This document shows, piece by piece, positions 1 to 10,155 of a stretch of 64,000 bases of DNA. Under the pieces are notes generated by a model, which saw nothing but the letters and a program-made list of their open reading frames with translations, searched no databases and was not told the DNA's origin. The DNA lies in contig JAGOAA010000006.1 of assembly GCA_017984215.1 (NCBI GenBank), positions 1 to 64,000 of the forward strand, in the 5' to 3' direction. A program made the translations under genes and the position numbers. Origin of the DNA: Cytophagaceae bacterium (GTDB lineage Bacteria > Bacteroidota > Bacteroidia > Cytophagales > Spirosomataceae). How positions within the stretch are numbered: the first letter of the stretch is position 1; each line of letters opens with the position of its first letter.

Positions 1-201
1 TTATTCATCGAAACACCGTATCGAAACAATGCGATGCTGGATGATTTAATTCAGCAATTACCCGGAAATCAATTGTTGGCAATTGGTTGCAACATCCAAG
101 ACCCTACGGGATTTACGCAAACGAAAAGCTTACAACAATGGTCGGCAGAGAAGCCCGACCTGCACAAAAAACCCTGCATCTTTCTATTGGGGCGCTCATA
201 A
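1..201 (+). CDS. SAM-dependent methyltransferase, tetrapyrrole methylase family (3' end only)
   Basis: The open frame runs from base 1 to a TAA at 199-201 and gives the last 66 residues of a protein cut by the left edge. It starts with LFIETPYRNNAML, the hallmark of RsmI/YraL-like tetrapyrrole-methylase-fold SAM methyltransferases, and ends with KKPCIFLLGRS. RsmI 2'-O-methylates 16S rRNA C1402, but Bacteroidota also carry a shorter paralogue of unknown target, and the C-terminus alone cannot separate them. The metallo-hydrolase gene follows 30 bp downstream on the same strand. Confidence 0.7.
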   Translation, partial: LFIETPYRNNAMLDDLIQQLPGNQLLAIGCNIQDPTGFTQTKSLQQWSAEKPDLHKKPCIFLLGRS

Positions 202-231
202 AATTCGTAATTTGCACCAAAATTTATTTTC

Positions 232-873
232 GTGATTTACCAAGAAGCTTTTACCTGTAACCCGTTTCAAGAGAATGCCTATTTCGTTTGGGATGACGCA
301 GGTAATGGGATCGTTATCGATCCAGGCTGCTATACCTATGAAGAGCGAAAAGAAATGCAAGACTTTATCGAGTCAAAAGGAATTAAGCTTCATTATATTC
401 TGAATACACACGCGCACATTGATCATGTGTTAGGTGTTGCTTATTTCCAACAAACCTATAAAATTCCTTTTTGTCTACACCCATTCGACAAACCCTTGTT
501 GGACGATGCAATCAACCGTGCACAGGTTTACGGATTCCCACATTTCCAAGCTGCCGAAGTCGATCGTTGGCTAGTCAATGATGAACAAATTCAAGTAGGT
601 GAAATGAACTTCAAGATTTTGTTCGTACCCGGACATGCGCCGGGGCATGTGGCATTTTATGAGGCATCCATGGGATGGGTATTTGGAGGGGATGTTTTGT
701 TTAAACGCAGTATCGGTCGGACGGATTTCCCGCTCTGCAATCACGCAGATTTGGTAAATAGTATCAAAACGCAATTATATACCTTGCCAGGGGAAACAAC
801 CGTATTTCCTGGACATGGACCGTCAACAACGATATCAGAAGAAAAGATCTCAAACCCATTTGTGAAAGCATGA
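232..873 (+). CDS. MBL-fold metallo-hydrolase, glyoxalase II-like
   Basis: A 213-residue single-domain metallo-beta-lactamase-fold hydrolase. The metal ligands are visible: H60-A-H62-I-D64-H65 (THAHIDH), H135 in PGHAPGH, D154 in GGDVLF and H195 in PGHGP. This is the glyoxalase II/YcbL pattern, which usually hydrolyses thioesters such as S-lactoylglutathione; Bacteroidota homologues lack an established substrate. No signal peptide is present, so it should be cytosolic. The start is GTG at 232, just after the preceding gene. The stop overlaps the pssA start by 4 bp (ATGA), so the two are translationally coupled. Confidence 0.85.
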   Translation: MIYQEAFTCNPFQENAYFVWDDAGNGIVIDPGCYTYEERKEMQDFIESKGIKLHYILNTHAHIDHVLGVAYFQQTYKIPFCLHPFDKPLLDDAINRAQVYGFPHFQAAEVDRWLVNDEQIQVGEMNFKILFVPGHAPGHVAFYEASMGWVFGGDVLFKRSIGRTDFPLCNHADLVNSIKTQLYTLPGETTVFPGHGPSTTISEEKISNPFVKA

Positions 874-1586
874 AAAAGGAAATCCCAAATCTATTGACCT
901 TGAGTAACCTGTTAGCAGGTTGCATGGGATTGTATTTTGTAATGCAAGGAAACGTTCTTTATGCATCTTATTGCATATTCATTTCCTTGGTTTGTGATTT
1001 CTTGGATGGATTTTTGGCGCGCCTTCTGCAAGCTTATTCTGAATTAGGCAAAGAGCTTGATTCATTGGCTGATGTAGTTTCTTTTGGAATACTCCCAAGC
1101 TTCATGCTTTTGAATTTAGTGGAACAAAGTTGTGGGGCTCAATGTACAACGGGACCTTTTGGTTTTTACAAGCCTTTCTTAGTCTTCTCATTAGCATTAA
1201 TGTCGGCCTATCGTTTGGCAAAATTCAACATTGATACACGTCAAACGGATTCCTTTATTGGTGTTCCTACGCCGGCAAATGGTCTTTTGGTAGCTTCATT
1301 GCCTTTGATCTTACATTTCCAACCGGAATACACGACTTATATTTTACATTACCAAGGTCTATTGATCTACAGTATATTAATGAGTTATTTACTCGTATCT
1401 GAATTACCTTTGATGGCCTTTAAATTCAAGACATGGTCTTGGGCCGATAATCAAAGCAAATACTTATTTTTAATTTATTGCGTTGCTTTGCTAGTAATGC
1501 TTAAATTTGCAGCTTTCCCTGTTTTAGTGATATCTTATATTGCTCTCTCAGGTATTCTTTCGTTAAATAAATCCATTCAAAAATGA
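870..1586 (+). CDS. pssA: CDP-diacylglycerol--serine O-phosphatidyltransferase
   Basis: A 238-residue inner-membrane enzyme that makes phosphatidylserine from CDP-diacylglycerol and L-serine, the first step to phosphatidylethanolamine. The CDP-alcohol phosphatidyltransferase motif is complete at residues 43-68: D-x2-D-G-x2-A-R-x8-G-x3-D-x3-D. Several hydrophobic segments follow (about 95-115, 135-155, 165-185 and 200-230). The start overlaps the upstream hydrolase stop by 4 bp and the stop overlaps the purS start by 4 bp, giving a tight MBL-pssA-purS run. The family is certain; serine as substrate is inferred from length and motif, since PgsA-type proteins are shorter. Confidence 0.9.
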   Translation: MKKEIPNLLTLSNLLAGCMGLYFVMQGNVLYASYCIFISLVCDFLDGFLARLLQAYSELGKELDSLADVVSFGILPSFMLLNLVEQSCGAQCTTGPFGFYKPFLVFSLALMSAYRLAKFNIDTRQTDSFIGVPTPANGLLVASLPLILHFQPEYTTYILHYQGLLIYSILMSYLLVSELPLMAFKFKTWSWADNQSKYLFLIYCVALLVMLKFAAFPVLVISYIALSGILSLNKSIQK

Positions 1587-1834
1587 AATTCATCGCCGAA
1601 ATCAATGTAATGCCTCAAAAAGAAATTCTTGACCCACAAGGAAAAGCAGTTCGTATCGGCTTACAAAACTTAAATATCACGCAAGTATCTGATGTTCGTA
1701 TTGGAAAGCATATCACTTTACAATTAGAAGCAGCAACAGAAGCAGCGGCGAATGAGATTGTAACGGAAGCTTGTAAGAAATTATTGGCGAACCTGATTAT
1801 GGAGGAATTCGAATTTACGCTAACTGCGATCTAA
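1583..1834 (+). CDS. purS: Phosphoribosylformylglycinamidine synthase subunit PurS
   Basis: An 83-residue protein starting MKFIAEINVMPQKEILDPQG, the usual PurS opening, with the motif DVRIGKHITLQL in the middle. PurS is the small structural subunit that couples PurL and PurQ in the FGAM synthase complex of purine biosynthesis. No purL or purQ is nearby; the gene instead ends a run with pssA through a 4-bp overlap. It converges on the CoA-binding gene with 1 bp between the two stop codons. Confidence 0.88.
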   Translation: MKFIAEINVMPQKEILDPQGKAVRIGLQNLNITQVSDVRIGKHITLQLEAATEAAANEIVTEACKKLLANLIMEEFEFTLTAI

Positions 1835-1835
1835 A

Positions 1836-2192
1836 TCAGAACTGGCCTGTATGCAACATCACGAGCGTACAGGCCTCTTCTACCTCAATACCTTGTTTGT
1901 GTAACGCAGACATTAATGCAGGATTCTCAGTTCCTGGATTAAAAATCACACGCTTAGGGTTTAATTGATTTAAATATGCCAACAAATCTTGTTGGTGTGA
2001 CGGTCCGACATACAATGTCACCGTATCTATCTCAGAAATAATCGGCTGGTTATTTTGGATGTCAATTCCTTGAACCTCTCCTTTTTTTATTCCGACTAAA
2101 AACACTTCGTGGCCTTTCTCCAACAATAGATTTGTTGCTAAATAAGCATATCGAGTAGGATTCGTGGAAGCTCCGTAAACTAAGACGCGCAT
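1836..2192 (-). CDS. CoA-binding domain protein (YccU-like)
   Basis: About 118 residues from the chosen start. The N-terminus MRVLVYGASTNPTRYAYLA is the Rossmann-type CoA-binding motif seen in YccU and in the N-terminal part of ADP-forming acyl-CoA synthetases. The C-terminus PGTENPALMSALHKQGIEVE also fits. An in-frame ATG 21 bp upstream (2213) would add MYQQTDN, which the family does not have, so the internal start at 2192 is preferred. A single-domain CoA-binding protein of unknown physiological role. Confidence 0.75.
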   Translation of the reverse strand: MRVLVYGASTNPTRYAYLATNLLLEKGHEVFLVGIKKGEVQGIDIQNNQPIISEIDTVTLYVGPSHQQDLLAYLNQLNPKRVIFNPGTENPALMSALHKQGIEVEEACTLVMLHTGQF

Positions 2193-2281
2193 ATTATCAG
2201 TTTGTTGATACAATAATAGTGAAATATCTCGCGATTTTAACTTAGCTTAACGCTCAATTACAACCACTAACACACAATCTT

Positions 2282-2812
2282 ATGCTTACTCGTTCTACAT
2301 GGACGGAAAAATGGGCATTTATTCAATTGCCCATTCCGACTGATCAAATTTATCAAATCTCAAACTTTGGCAGAGTTCGAAATAAGCATCAAAAAATCTT
2401 ACAAGGCTCAAGTATCCAAGGCTATCGAACACTTAATATTCGGATTGGTACCGAACATGTAAACTTTTACTTACATAAATTGGTAGCGCTCCATTTCGTA
2501 GCGAAGCAATCTGCAGATGATCTTTTTGTTATTCACCTCGATTATGACAAATTAAATAATGAAGTGAACAACCTAAAATGGGTATCGCGTCCCCAATTGA
2601 CAGCACATAACCGACTGAATCCAGCCAACGTAAATAAGCGGAAACCATCCACGGGCAAACATTATAAGCTCAATTCAGGGAAGGTTAAGATCATCAAGCA
2701 AATGCTTCTATCTGGAAAAAGTAGGCCTAAAATGATTGCCAAGCAATTCGGTATCACCTCAACCCAGGTGACGCGAATTAAGAAAGGGGAAAACTGGAAA
2801 GATGTTAGCTAG
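2282..2812 (+). CDS. NUMOD4/HNH homing-endonuclease-like protein with C-terminal HTH
   Basis: A 176-residue basic protein. Residues 24-34 (YQISNFGRVRN) are a NUMOD4 motif. Residues 64-102 follow an HNH_3 pattern (HKLVALHF, then H85-L-D87, N92-N93, NLKWVS), and residues 135-172 form a helix-turn-helix (MIAKQFGITSTQVTRIKKG). This is the architecture of free-standing homing endonucleases of phages and introns, but no intron, phage gene or disrupted host gene is adjacent. Key H85, D87 and N93 are kept, so nuclease activity is possible. A domesticated DNA-binding role is equally open. It converges on metF with a 4-bp overlap of stop codons. Confidence 0.7.
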   Translation: MLTRSTWTEKWAFIQLPIPTDQIYQISNFGRVRNKHQKILQGSSIQGYRTLNIRIGTEHVNFYLHKLVALHFVAKQSADDLFVIHLDYDKLNNEVNNLKWVSRPQLTAHNRLNPANVNKRKPSTGKHYKLNSGKVKIIKQMLLSGKSRPKMIAKQFGITSTQVTRIKKGENWKDVS

Positions 2813-3762
2813 AACAATTGCGAGGCAATGGCATGAACGCTATCGGATTTACTCATGGTATAGAAATGCAAAGCAGGAACTCCCGCTTGAATCAATTCTT
2901 TACCTTGTTGGACCGCCCATTCTACGCCTACTTGTTTGATTGCAGCATTATTTGAACACTTTCTAACCTCAGAAGCCAAGGCCTCTGGCATTTCTAAATG
3001 GAAAATTTCAGGTAAAATTTCGAGTTGGCGTGCAGTCGCTATTGGTTTAATACCAGGAATAATGGGCACATGAATGTCCATAGCCCGGCATTTATCAACG
3101 AAATCAAAATAATGCTGATTATTGAAGAACATTTGTGTCACAATATAATCCGCACCGGCATCCACTTTTTGTTTTAAAAAGCGCATATCCTCATCCAATG
3201 AAACGGCCTCGAAATGCTTTTCCGGATAAGCCGCAACGCCTATACAGAAGTTGGTAGGCAAGGATTCCGTTTCTTCATGCAGTAAAATCCCTTGATTCAT
3301 GGCGTGAACTTGTTCGACCAATTCATTGGCATACGCATGCCCGCCGGGTTTAGGGATAAACCGCTCCTCCCCTTTTTCCTGATCCCCTCGCAATATTAAC
3401 GCGTTTTCGATGCCTAAATAATGTAAATCAATTAAGAAATCTTCCGTCTCCTCTTTGGTAAAACCGCCACAAATGACATGAGGAACGGCTTCTACCTTGA
3501 ATTTCTGCATAATAGCAGCACAAATACCTAAGGTACCCGGACGCTTCCGAATCGGAATCCGCTTTAAAAGTCCATCAACCATTTTCTCTATATATTCCTC
3601 GCGGTGATAGGTCACCTCGATGAATGGTGGATTGAATTCCATCAATGGCTCAATGTGGGAAACTAATTCACCCAAATGTTGGCCTTTCATCGGTGGAATA
3701 ATCTCAATAGAGAATAATGTTTTCCCCTTCGCTTCCTCAATATATTGTGTAATTTTTGTCAT
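2809..3762 (-). CDS. metF: 5,10-methylenetetrahydrofolate reductase
   Basis: A 317-residue MTHFR that reduces methylene-THF to methyl-THF, the methyl donor for MetH. Family motifs: FSIEIIPPMKG near the N-terminus (the Glu used in catalysis), EVTYHR, LILRGDQEKGEE, GVAAYPEKH, and the barrel end DYIVTQMFFNN. The size matches bacterial FAD-dependent MetF rather than eukaryotic fusions. It lies 6 bp downstream of metH on the same strand, so product and consumer of methyl-THF are encoded together. No riboswitch was seen between or before them. Confidence 0.95.
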   Translation of the reverse strand: MTKITQYIEEAKGKTLFSIEIIPPMKGQHLGELVSHIEPLMEFNPPFIEVTYHREEYIEKMVDGLLKRIPIRKRPGTLGICAAIMQKFKVEAVPHVICGGFTKEETEDFLIDLHYLGIENALILRGDQEKGEERFIPKPGGHAYANELVEQVHAMNQGILLHEETESLPTNFCIGVAAYPEKHFEAVSLDEDMRFLKQKVDAGADYIVTQMFFNNQHYFDFVDKCRAMDIHVPIIPGIKPIATARQLEILPEIFHLEMPEALASEVRKCSNNAAIKQVGVEWAVQQGKELIQAGVPALHFYTMSKSDSVHAIASQLF

Positions 3763-3768
3763 GCTATT

Positions 3769-6700
3769 TTAAACATCATAGGTTAACACTGGACTTAACC
3801 AACGTTCAATTTCCTCTACGCTCATTCCTTTACGAAAAGCATAATCCAAGACTTGATCTTTCGCGATTTTACCTAATCCAAAATAAGTACTTTCTGGATG
3901 AGAAAAATAGAATCCTGAAACCGATGAAGCGGGATGCATCGCATAACTTTCTGTTAATTCAATTCCCAATTGTTTTTCAGCATCAAGCAATTCAAATAAT
4001 CGCTTTTTCTCGGTATGATCCGGGCAAGCAGGATAACCTGGAGCCGGACGAATGCCTTGGTATTTCTCCGAAATCAATTCTTCATTGCTCAGGTTCTCTT
4101 CAGAAGCATAAGCCCAGAACTCTTTGCGCACGCGTGCGTGCATCAATTCTGCAAAAGCTTCTGCCAAACGATCCGCTAAGGCTTTCACCATGATGGAATT
4201 ATAATCATCATGCTCTTTTTCAAAGCGCTCCAATAAAACCTCAATACCAACTCCAGTTGTCACAGCAAAAGCTCCTACGTAATCCGTTTCCCCTGTTTCC
4301 AATGGGGCAACAAAATCACTCAAGCATCGATTGGGAAGACTAGCAGCCTTCTGACCTTGTTGGCGCAAATGATGTAACCAAGCACTCGAATCCGATGTTT
4401 CATCCTTTTGAACGATATCGTATTCGATATGTGTATGAACCCCATGTTTGTCGCAAGGAACTTCTTTGACCTGCTCCACGATATCATGCAAAATAATATC
4501 ATCCCCAAATCCATTCGCGGGAAAGAAACCTAATGCCGCTTTGGCGGTCAATAATTTATTGTCAACAATTTCCTTTAACAGCGCTTGCGCATCATTGAAT
4601 AATTTTCTTGCTTCTTGGCCTATCGTCTCGTTCTCAAATATCCGAGGATATTTGCCTGATAATTGCCAAGTCGAAAAGAATGGCGTCCAATCAATGTATT
4701 GAGCAATTTCCGCTAAATCATAGTCTTGGAAATATTTTACGCCTAAGAAACTCGGCTTCTTAGCCTTGAATCCAGCCCAGTCGATTCCGGTAGATTTTTG
4801 ACGCGCTTGCTCAATCGACAAGTAATTTTTTTCTTGTTGGCGCGCAGCATGCGACACCCGTAATTCCGCATATTCTTGTTTAATCTCGCTAAAGATTTCT
4901 TGCGAAGTCAATTCACTTTGCAACAAACGACCTGCCACAGGAACGGAACGCGAGGCGTCCAACACGTGTATAACAGGACCGCTGTAATGCGGATCGATCT
5001 TAACAGCCGTGTGTATACGAGAGGTTGTTGCTCCACCAATCAACAATGGCACCTTAAATCCTTGGCGCTCCATTTCTTTGGCCACATATACCATCTCATC
5101 CAAAGAGGGCGTAATTAAGCCCGACAAACCAATGATATCAACATTATGCTCCTTAGCAGCTGCCAAAATCTTCTCACATGACACCATCACACCGATGTCG
5201 ATTACCTCATAATTATTACATGCCAACACGACGCCTACGATATTTTTACCAATATCATGCACATCGCCTTTAACTGTAGCCATTAGAATTTTACCCGCTG
5301 ATGAACTTTCTCCCCCTTGCTTCTCAGCTTCGATAAAAGGCAATAAATAAGCAACGGCCTTTTTCATGACACGCGCCGACTTTACCACTTGGGGCAAGAA
5401 CATTTTTCCTTCACCAAATAAGTCACCCACCACATTCATTCCATCCATTAAAGGACCTTCAATCACCTGGATAGGACGTTCTACTAATTGACGCGCTTCT
5501 TCCACATCCTCATCAATAAACTCCGTCAAACCTTTGATTAAGGCATGCTCCAAACGTTTATTGACAGGCAATGAACGCCATGCGTCATCGACAACGGCCT
5601 CTTTTCCCACCGACTTAACGGTCTCTGCAAAATGCACCAATTTCTCTGTTGCTTCTGCATTACGATTCAACAAAACATCCTCGCATAAATCGCGAAGTAC
5701 CGGGTCAATTTGATCATATACGCCTAATTGACTGGCATTCACGATTCCCATATCCATACCCGCTTTAATCGCGTGATACAAAAAGACCGTATGCATCGCT
5801 TCTCGAACGGGTTCGTTACCGCGGAAAGAGAAGGAAATATTGGAAACCCCACCTGAAACTTTGGCTAAAGGTAAATTTTCTTTAATCCATTTCGTCGCTT
5901 TGATAAAATCATTCGCATAATTATTATGCTCATCGATTCCCGTCGCAACCGTTAAAATATTCGGATCGAAAATGATGTCTTCTGCGGGTAAGCCCACTTG
6001 ATCTACCAAAATCCGATAGGCACGTTCACAAATTTCAATCCTACGTTCGTATGAATCCGCTTGACCCGTTTCGTCAAAAGCCATCACGACAACAGAGGCA
6101 CCATACTGTTTTACTTTATTCGCTAATTCGATGAATCGCTCTTCTCCTTCTTTCAAGGAGATAGAATTAACAACAGATTTCCCTTGCACACATTTTAAAC
6201 CTGCTTCGATGACCTCCCATTTGGATGAATCAATCATAATAGGCAAACGAGCGATATCGGGTTCCGCCATCAACAAATTCAGGAATTGTGGCATCATTTT
6301 CACGCCATCAATCATCCCTTCATCCATGTTGACATCCAAAATCTGAGCACCGCCATCTACTTGTTCGCGGGCAACTGCAATGGCTTCCTCGAAATTCTCT
6401 TCGCGAATCAAGCGAGCAAACTTCTTTGAACCCGTTACGTTACAACGTTCCCCGACATTAACAAAATTGGTCAACTCGGTGATTTCCAAAGGCTCTAAGC
6501 CTGAAAGTTTTTGATTATGACCAGTTACGGGCAATTGATGTGGCGCGTATTTAGCTGCAATTTCAGCAATGGCACGAATGTGTGCAGGAGTCGTCCCACA
6601 ACATCCCCCAATAATATTCACAAAACCATTCTGTAAAAAGTCCTCGATAACCTCAGCCATTTGTTCTGGGCTTTGATCGTATTCACCCATCTCATTCGGC

Positions 6701-7530
6701 AGACCCGCATTCGGGTGCGCAGATACATAAAAAGGTGATTTATCGTTGAGTGTCTTGACATAGGGACGCATTAAATCAGCTCCTAATGCACAGTTTAATC
6801 CCACCGATAAGAGTGGCATGTGCGAAATAGAAGTTAAAAACGCCTCCGTTGTTTGGCCTGACAAGGTTCTACCCGAGGCATCCGTAATCGTACCTGAAAC
6901 CATGACAGGCAAATAAGGCTTGCTAGGATTCGTCTTGAAAAACTGATCAATTGCGAATAGCGCAGCTTTCGCATTTAGCGTATCAAAAACCGTCTCGACC
7001 AATAATAAATCTGCTCCACCATCCACTAAACCACGTACTTGTTCGGTATAAGCCTCTACTAATTCATCGAAGGTAACGGCCCGGTAACCAGGATCATTTA
7101 CATCTGGAGATAAGGAAAGTGTACGGTTTGTGGGTCCAATCGATCCAGCCACATAACGCGGCTTATGAGGATTTTTTGCCGTAAATTCATCCGCAACCTC
7201 CCGGGCAATTTTAGCAGATTCATAATTTAATTCATATACCAAATCCTCCATGTGGTAGTCGGCCATCGCAATGGACGTACCCGAGAATGTATTCGTTTCG
7301 GCAATATCAGCGCCTGCCTCAAAATACTTAGCATGAATTTCCTTGATAACATCCGGTCGTGTGATGGAAAGCAAATCATTGTTTCCCTTTACCTCGTGCG
7401 GAAAATCCTTAAACCGATTACCACGGTAATCGGCATCCGATAATTTATATTCTTGAATCAATGAACCCATGGCACCGTCCAGGACTAAAATCCGTTGGCG
7501 CAATTGTTCGTATATAGATGGCTTCTGCAT
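3769..7530 (-). CDS. metH: Methionine synthase, cobalamin-dependent
   Basis: A 1253-residue full-length MetH. Domain order: homocysteine-binding barrel (1-320) with zinc cysteines C247, C310 and C311 (GLNCALG, GGCCGT); pterin-binding barrel (about 345-620; [11 protein letters not shown]); B12 cap and Rossmann domains with the lower-axial-ligand motif DVHDIG around H758; and a C-terminal reactivation domain with [12 protein letters not shown]. The start at 7530 is preferred to an upstream codon because [10 protein letters not shown] precedes LDGAMGS at the family distance. It needs cobalamin. No cobalamin riboswitch fits in the 49 bp between it and kdsB, and metF follows after 6 bp. Confidence 0.96.
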   Translation of the reverse strand: MQKPSIYEQLRQRILVLDGAMGSLIQEYKLSDADYRGNRFKDFPHEVKGNNDLLSITRPDVIKEIHAKYFEAGADIAETNTFSGTSIAMADYHMEDLVYELNYESAKIAREVADEFTAKNPHKPRYVAGSIGPTNRTLSLSPDVNDPGYRAVTFDELVEAYTEQVRGLVDGGADLLLVETVFDTLNAKAALFAIDQFFKTNPSKPYLPVMVSGTITDASGRTLSGQTTEAFLTSISHMPLLSVGLNCALGADLMRPYVKTLNDKSPFYVSAHPNAGLPNEMGEYDQSPEQMAEVIEDFLQNGFVNIIGGCCGTTPAHIRAIAEIAAKYAPHQLPVTGHNQKLSGLEPLEITELTNFVNVGERCNVTGSKKFARLIREENFEEAIAVAREQVDGGAQILDVNMDEGMIDGVKMMPQFLNLLMAEPDIARLPIMIDSSKWEVIEAGLKCVQGKSVVNSISLKEGEERFIELANKVKQYGASVVVMAFDETGQADSYERRIEICERAYRILVDQVGLPAEDIIFDPNILTVATGIDEHNNYANDFIKATKWIKENLPLAKVSGGVSNISFSFRGNEPVREAMHTVFLYHAIKAGMDMGIVNASQLGVYDQIDPVLRDLCEDVLLNRNAEATEKLVHFAETVKSVGKEAVVDDAWRSLPVNKRLEHALIKGLTEFIDEDVEEARQLVERPIQVIEGPLMDGMNVVGDLFGEGKMFLPQVVKSARVMKKAVAYLLPFIEAEKQGGESSSAGKILMATVKGDVHDIGKNIVGVVLACNNYEVIDIGVMVSCEKILAAAKEHNVDIIGLSGLITPSLDEMVYVAKEMERQGFKVPLLIGGATTSRIHTAVKIDPHYSGPVIHVLDASRSVPVAGRLLQSELTSQEIFSEIKQEYAELRVSHAARQQEKNYLSIEQARQKSTGIDWAGFKAKKPSFLGVKYFQDYDLAEIAQYIDWTPFFSTWQLSGKYPRIFENETIGQEARKLFNDAQALLKEIVDNKLLTAKAALGFFPANGFGDDIILHDIVEQVKEVPCDKHGVHTHIEYDIVQKDETSDSSAWLHHLRQQGQKAASLPNRCLSDFVAPLETGETDYVGAFAVTTGVGIEVLLERFEKEHDDYNSIMVKALADRLAEAFAELMHARVRKEFWAYASEENLSNEELISEKYQGIRPAPGYPACPDHTEKKRLFELLDAEKQLGIELTESYAMHPASSVSGFYFSHPESTYFGLGKIAKDQVLDYAFRKGMSVEEIERWLSPVLTYDV

Positions 7531-7579
7531 AATCCTGCAAATATACCACAAAACGCTCAAAAGATGAGCCGAAATTTGC

Positions 7580-8332
7580 CTAAACTAGACCCATTTTTTT
7601 GATTTTTTCCAAATCTTCTGGCGTATCAATTCCCATCGTTTCATATTGCGTTTCGATGGTTTGAATGACATAGCCATTTTCGAGCCAACGTAATTGTTCC
7701 AAGGATTCCGCCAATTCCAAAGGACTCGGTTTTAGCTGACTTATTTCCATCAAAATATCAGCACGATAAGCATACAATCCAATGTGTTTAAAATAGATAT
7801 GAGATGCCAGCCATTGTTCTGTTGCCTTGCCTCGTAGGTGAGGAATGGTTTGACGGGAAAAGTATAAAGCTTCTCCCCGACTATTCACCACAACTTTAGG
7901 TGTATTGACAGAGAAGAGCGTATCTGCATCTTTTATTTGCTTAATCAGAGTCAAAATAGGTGCATTTGATGTAAATCCAGTCGCTAGTTCTTGCAGTTGC
8001 GCGGGTTCAATAAATGGCTCATCCCCTTGAATATTAACGACATAATCAATGTCTTCACTTATTTTGCTTAAAACCTCCGCGCAGCGATCTGTACCAGAAA
8101 CATGGTCAGCATGCGTCATAATGACCTCTGCACCAAAACCTTCTGCAACTACTTTTATCTGTAAATCATCCGTCGCAATGACAACACGATGCCAACCTTG
8201 AACAGCCATGACGCGTTCATAAGTACGCTGAATCATGGGCTTGCCACCTAAATCAACCAAGGGTTTCCCAGGAAAACGGGTAGATGCGAATCGAGCAGGG
8301 ATAATGGCAATTACTTTTTTGTCATGCATCAT
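7580..8332 (-). CDS. kdsB: 3-deoxy-manno-octulosonate cytidylyltransferase
   Basis: A 250-residue CMP-KDO synthetase that activates KDO with CTP before its transfer to lipid A. Motifs: [16 protein letters not shown] (nucleotide-binding loop), [36 protein letters not shown] and KHIGLYAYR. It shows a Gram-negative outer membrane with LPS-type core. It is cytosolic and about 50 bp upstream of metH on the same strand; co-transcription is plausible but not functionally obvious. ATG codons at 8332 and 8329 are both acceptable starts. Confidence 0.94.
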   Translation of the reverse strand: MMHDKKVIAIIPARFASTRFPGKPLVDLGGKPMIQRTYERVMAVQGWHRVVIATDDLQIKVVAEGFGAEVIMTHADHVSGTDRCAEVLSKISEDIDYVVNIQGDEPFIEPAQLQELATGFTSNAPILTLIKQIKDADTLFSVNTPKVVVNSRGEALYFSRQTIPHLRGKATEQWLASHIYFKHIGLYAYRADILMEISQLKPSPLELAESLEQLRWLENGYVIQTIETQYETMGIDTPEDLEKIKKMGLV

Positions 8333-8395
8333 TTTTCAAACTTAAGTGATGAATTTTTCTCAAATTTGCACATAATTGACGAAGATGCTTTCTGA

Positions 8396-9145
8396 ATGAT
8401 GCGAAAAATATTCAATCACCAATTTACTGATACGATTTGGAGTTTGGGTTACTGGGGAACAGTTACCGAACCAAAGGTGTGGATTGAAACACGCAATTCA
8501 GAACAAATTCAAACATTTACATTGGATTTACAGGCCTTGTCTCTCAATGCAAATCCCCAAGCACCCGAACACAATCATTCACTTCAGTGGTTGGCCGGCT
8601 TAGCCGACGGAGGCGTATTCTTAAGGCTCCGACAAGGGAAAAACCCGGGTATAGAAGGATTGGAAGCCTATGATTTCCCGAGCGGCGCATTACGTTATTC
8701 GCTTCCGATCAAGCAATGGAGTATGCTGGAAAACCAACAATTGATTACGAATCAAGGAATAATTGATTTAGCATCCGGAAAGGTACAAGCCTCATTAGAT
8801 TCAAATAATATAACGCGCAATTTATCGGTTGAATCGCCCATGCATTTCGAGGAAAGCCAGGCAGAGTTTCAGGCATTCGTCACCCTATTTGATCAAAAAT
8901 TTCAGGAAAAAATCGGAAAAGGGATGGATTATTGGGAAGGCTCGAATAAGCTGATATTTTCTTATTATATTTACGAGAAGACTTGGAAAAACCAGCTCAG
9001 AATTTGTGATTTTGAATTCAATACGCTGTTTTTAGAGACTTTAGCCGAAGGTGAGTTGATGGGTTACCACACTTTCCAATGCGTGCAAAATACTTTATTT
9101 TTCATCAAAGATAAACGTGAACTTTTCATCTATGCAGATTTATAA
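8396..9145 (+). CDS. DUF4905-like protein of unknown function
   Basis: A 249-residue protein without signal peptide or membrane segment, opening MMRKIFNHQFTDTIWSLG. I associate this opening and length with the Bacteroidota-restricted DUF4905 family, from memory and without a search. Repeated short aromatic beta-type segments suggest an intracellular beta-rich, propeller-like fold, which is inference. The gene is divergent from kdsB and its 3' end overlaps the start of the LysM gene by 14 bp, so the two are probably co-transcribed. Confidence 0.6.
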   Translation: MMRKIFNHQFTDTIWSLGYWGTVTEPKVWIETRNSEQIQTFTLDLQALSLNANPQAPEHNHSLQWLAGLADGGVFLRLRQGKNPGIEGLEAYDFPSGALRYSLPIKQWSMLENQQLITNQGIIDLASGKVQASLDSNNITRNLSVESPMHFEESQAEFQAFVTLFDQKFQEKIGKGMDYWEGSNKLIFSYYIYEKTWKNQLRICDFEFNTLFLETLAEGELMGYHTFQCVQNTLFFIKDKRELFIYADL

Positions 9146-9986
9146 ACTTCGCTTCGCTATTCTATTCGTCATGCTAGTAGGTACTTTCCGCGGCATGAGT
9201 AACAGCCTTGATTCATTAGGCTTGAAAAAAGAAAACAACAAGACGTATTTGGTCTATAAAGTAGGCCCGAAACAAAACCTTTACAATGTCTTGAAGCGAT
9301 TCAACTTATCATTGGCCGAATTCAAACAAGTCAATCCCGAGATTGAAATACCCGTAAATTCGGGCGAATTAGTCTTTATCCCTTTGCATTACCTGGATGA
9401 AAGCACAAATACATTGCTTTCCGTTGCAAAAGCTTTGGAGAAAGCACCCGAAGAGAAACCGAGAAATTCAACTGGAATTCACATGGTAACTGCGAAACAA
9501 AGTTTATTGACCGTGGCAAACATGTACAAAGTTACCATGGCCGAAATTCGTAAATGGAACAACCTTACTTCCGATGTACTGAAAGAAGGTCAACGACTCA
9601 TAGTAGCAGCTCCTTCAACAACAACTCCAATCGATAAGTCGGCGCAATTACCAACGAAAGGAACCGAAGAACCAAAAGCACCGACGGCTGCAGCAGAACA
9701 AACGGATGCCAACGGCATGCGCAAGACGATTGAAACCGGTATGGCGGAATTAATTGATGTTCCCGATAATTCAGGTAAATATTTAGCCTTACACAAATCG
9801 GCTCCCATAGGAACCTTGGTATTAGTTAAAAACCTTGCTAATGGACAAAGTATATGGGTGAAGGTGATTGGTCGTCTACCTAATACAGATAGCAAATTAA
9901 TCATCAAACTATCTCCCAAAGCATTTGAACGTTTGAATGCGGTGGACAAAAGAATCCGGGCAGAAATCAGCTATTTAGTTCAATAA
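9132..9986 (+). CDS. LysM protein with C-terminal RlpA-like domain
   Basis: A 284-residue exported protein with signal peptide (MQIYKLRFAILFVMLVGTFR). Two LysM motifs follow (about 35-75, VGPKQNLYNVLKRFNLSLAE; about 105-145, VTAKQSLLTVANMYKVTMAE), then a proline/alanine-rich linker and a C-terminal double-psi barrel of RlpA type (about 200-284, with GTLVLVKNLANGQSIWVKV). It should bind peptidoglycan in the periplasm. The ATG at 9132 is preferred to the GTG at 9117 because it begins the signal peptide directly. It overlaps the DUF4905 gene and is followed 1 bp later by a small membrane-protein gene. Confidence 0.8.
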   Translation: MQIYKLRFAILFVMLVGTFRGMSNSLDSLGLKKENNKTYLVYKVGPKQNLYNVLKRFNLSLAEFKQVNPEIEIPVNSGELVFIPLHYLDESTNTLLSVAKALEKAPEEKPRNSTGIHMVTAKQSLLTVANMYKVTMAEIRKWNNLTSDVLKEGQRLIVAAPSTTTPIDKSAQLPTKGTEEPKAPTAAAEQTDANGMRKTIETGMAELIDVPDNSGKYLALHKSAPIGTLVLVKNLANGQSIWVKVIGRLPNTDSKLIIKLSPKAFERLNAVDKRIRAEISYLVQ

Positions 9987-9987
9987 G

Positions 9988-10152
9988 ATGGCAAAACGCA
10001 AAAGACCTATCACGGCAGGAACAATCGCTTTTGAGGTATTATTCATCCTCTCCTATCCGTTTATTGCTGCATTTTCAACGGTCATAACTGTTGCTGTTTG
10101 GGTGCTATCCTTACCATCGCGGTTATTGGCTTTCTTTGGTAACAGAAAATAG
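9988..10152 (+). CDS. Small single-span membrane protein (54 residues)
   Basis: An intact frame from ATG 9988 to TAG 10152 encoding 54 residues. A basic N-terminus (MAKRKRPITAG) is followed by one long hydrophobic segment of about 30 residues (VLFILSYPFIAAFSTVITV and onward) and a basic tail (FGNRK), giving an inside-negative-free single-span pattern. It starts 1 bp after the LysM/RlpA stop and ends 3 bp before the next gene, the packing expected of a translated operon member. I do not recognise a family. It is too short for many gene finders. Confidence 0.6.
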   Translation: MAKRKRPITAGTIAFEVLFILSYPFIAAFSTVITVAVWVLSLPSRLLAFFGNRK

Positions 10153-10155
10153 GCC

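Noticed and set aside
3756..4193. 145-residue plus-strand frame over the metF/metH junction
   Set aside because: Antisense shadow of metH, which has full family support on the other strand.
7531..7579. Cobalamin riboswitch before metH
   Set aside because: Only 49 bp separate kdsB from metH, too short, and no B12-box-like sequence is present.
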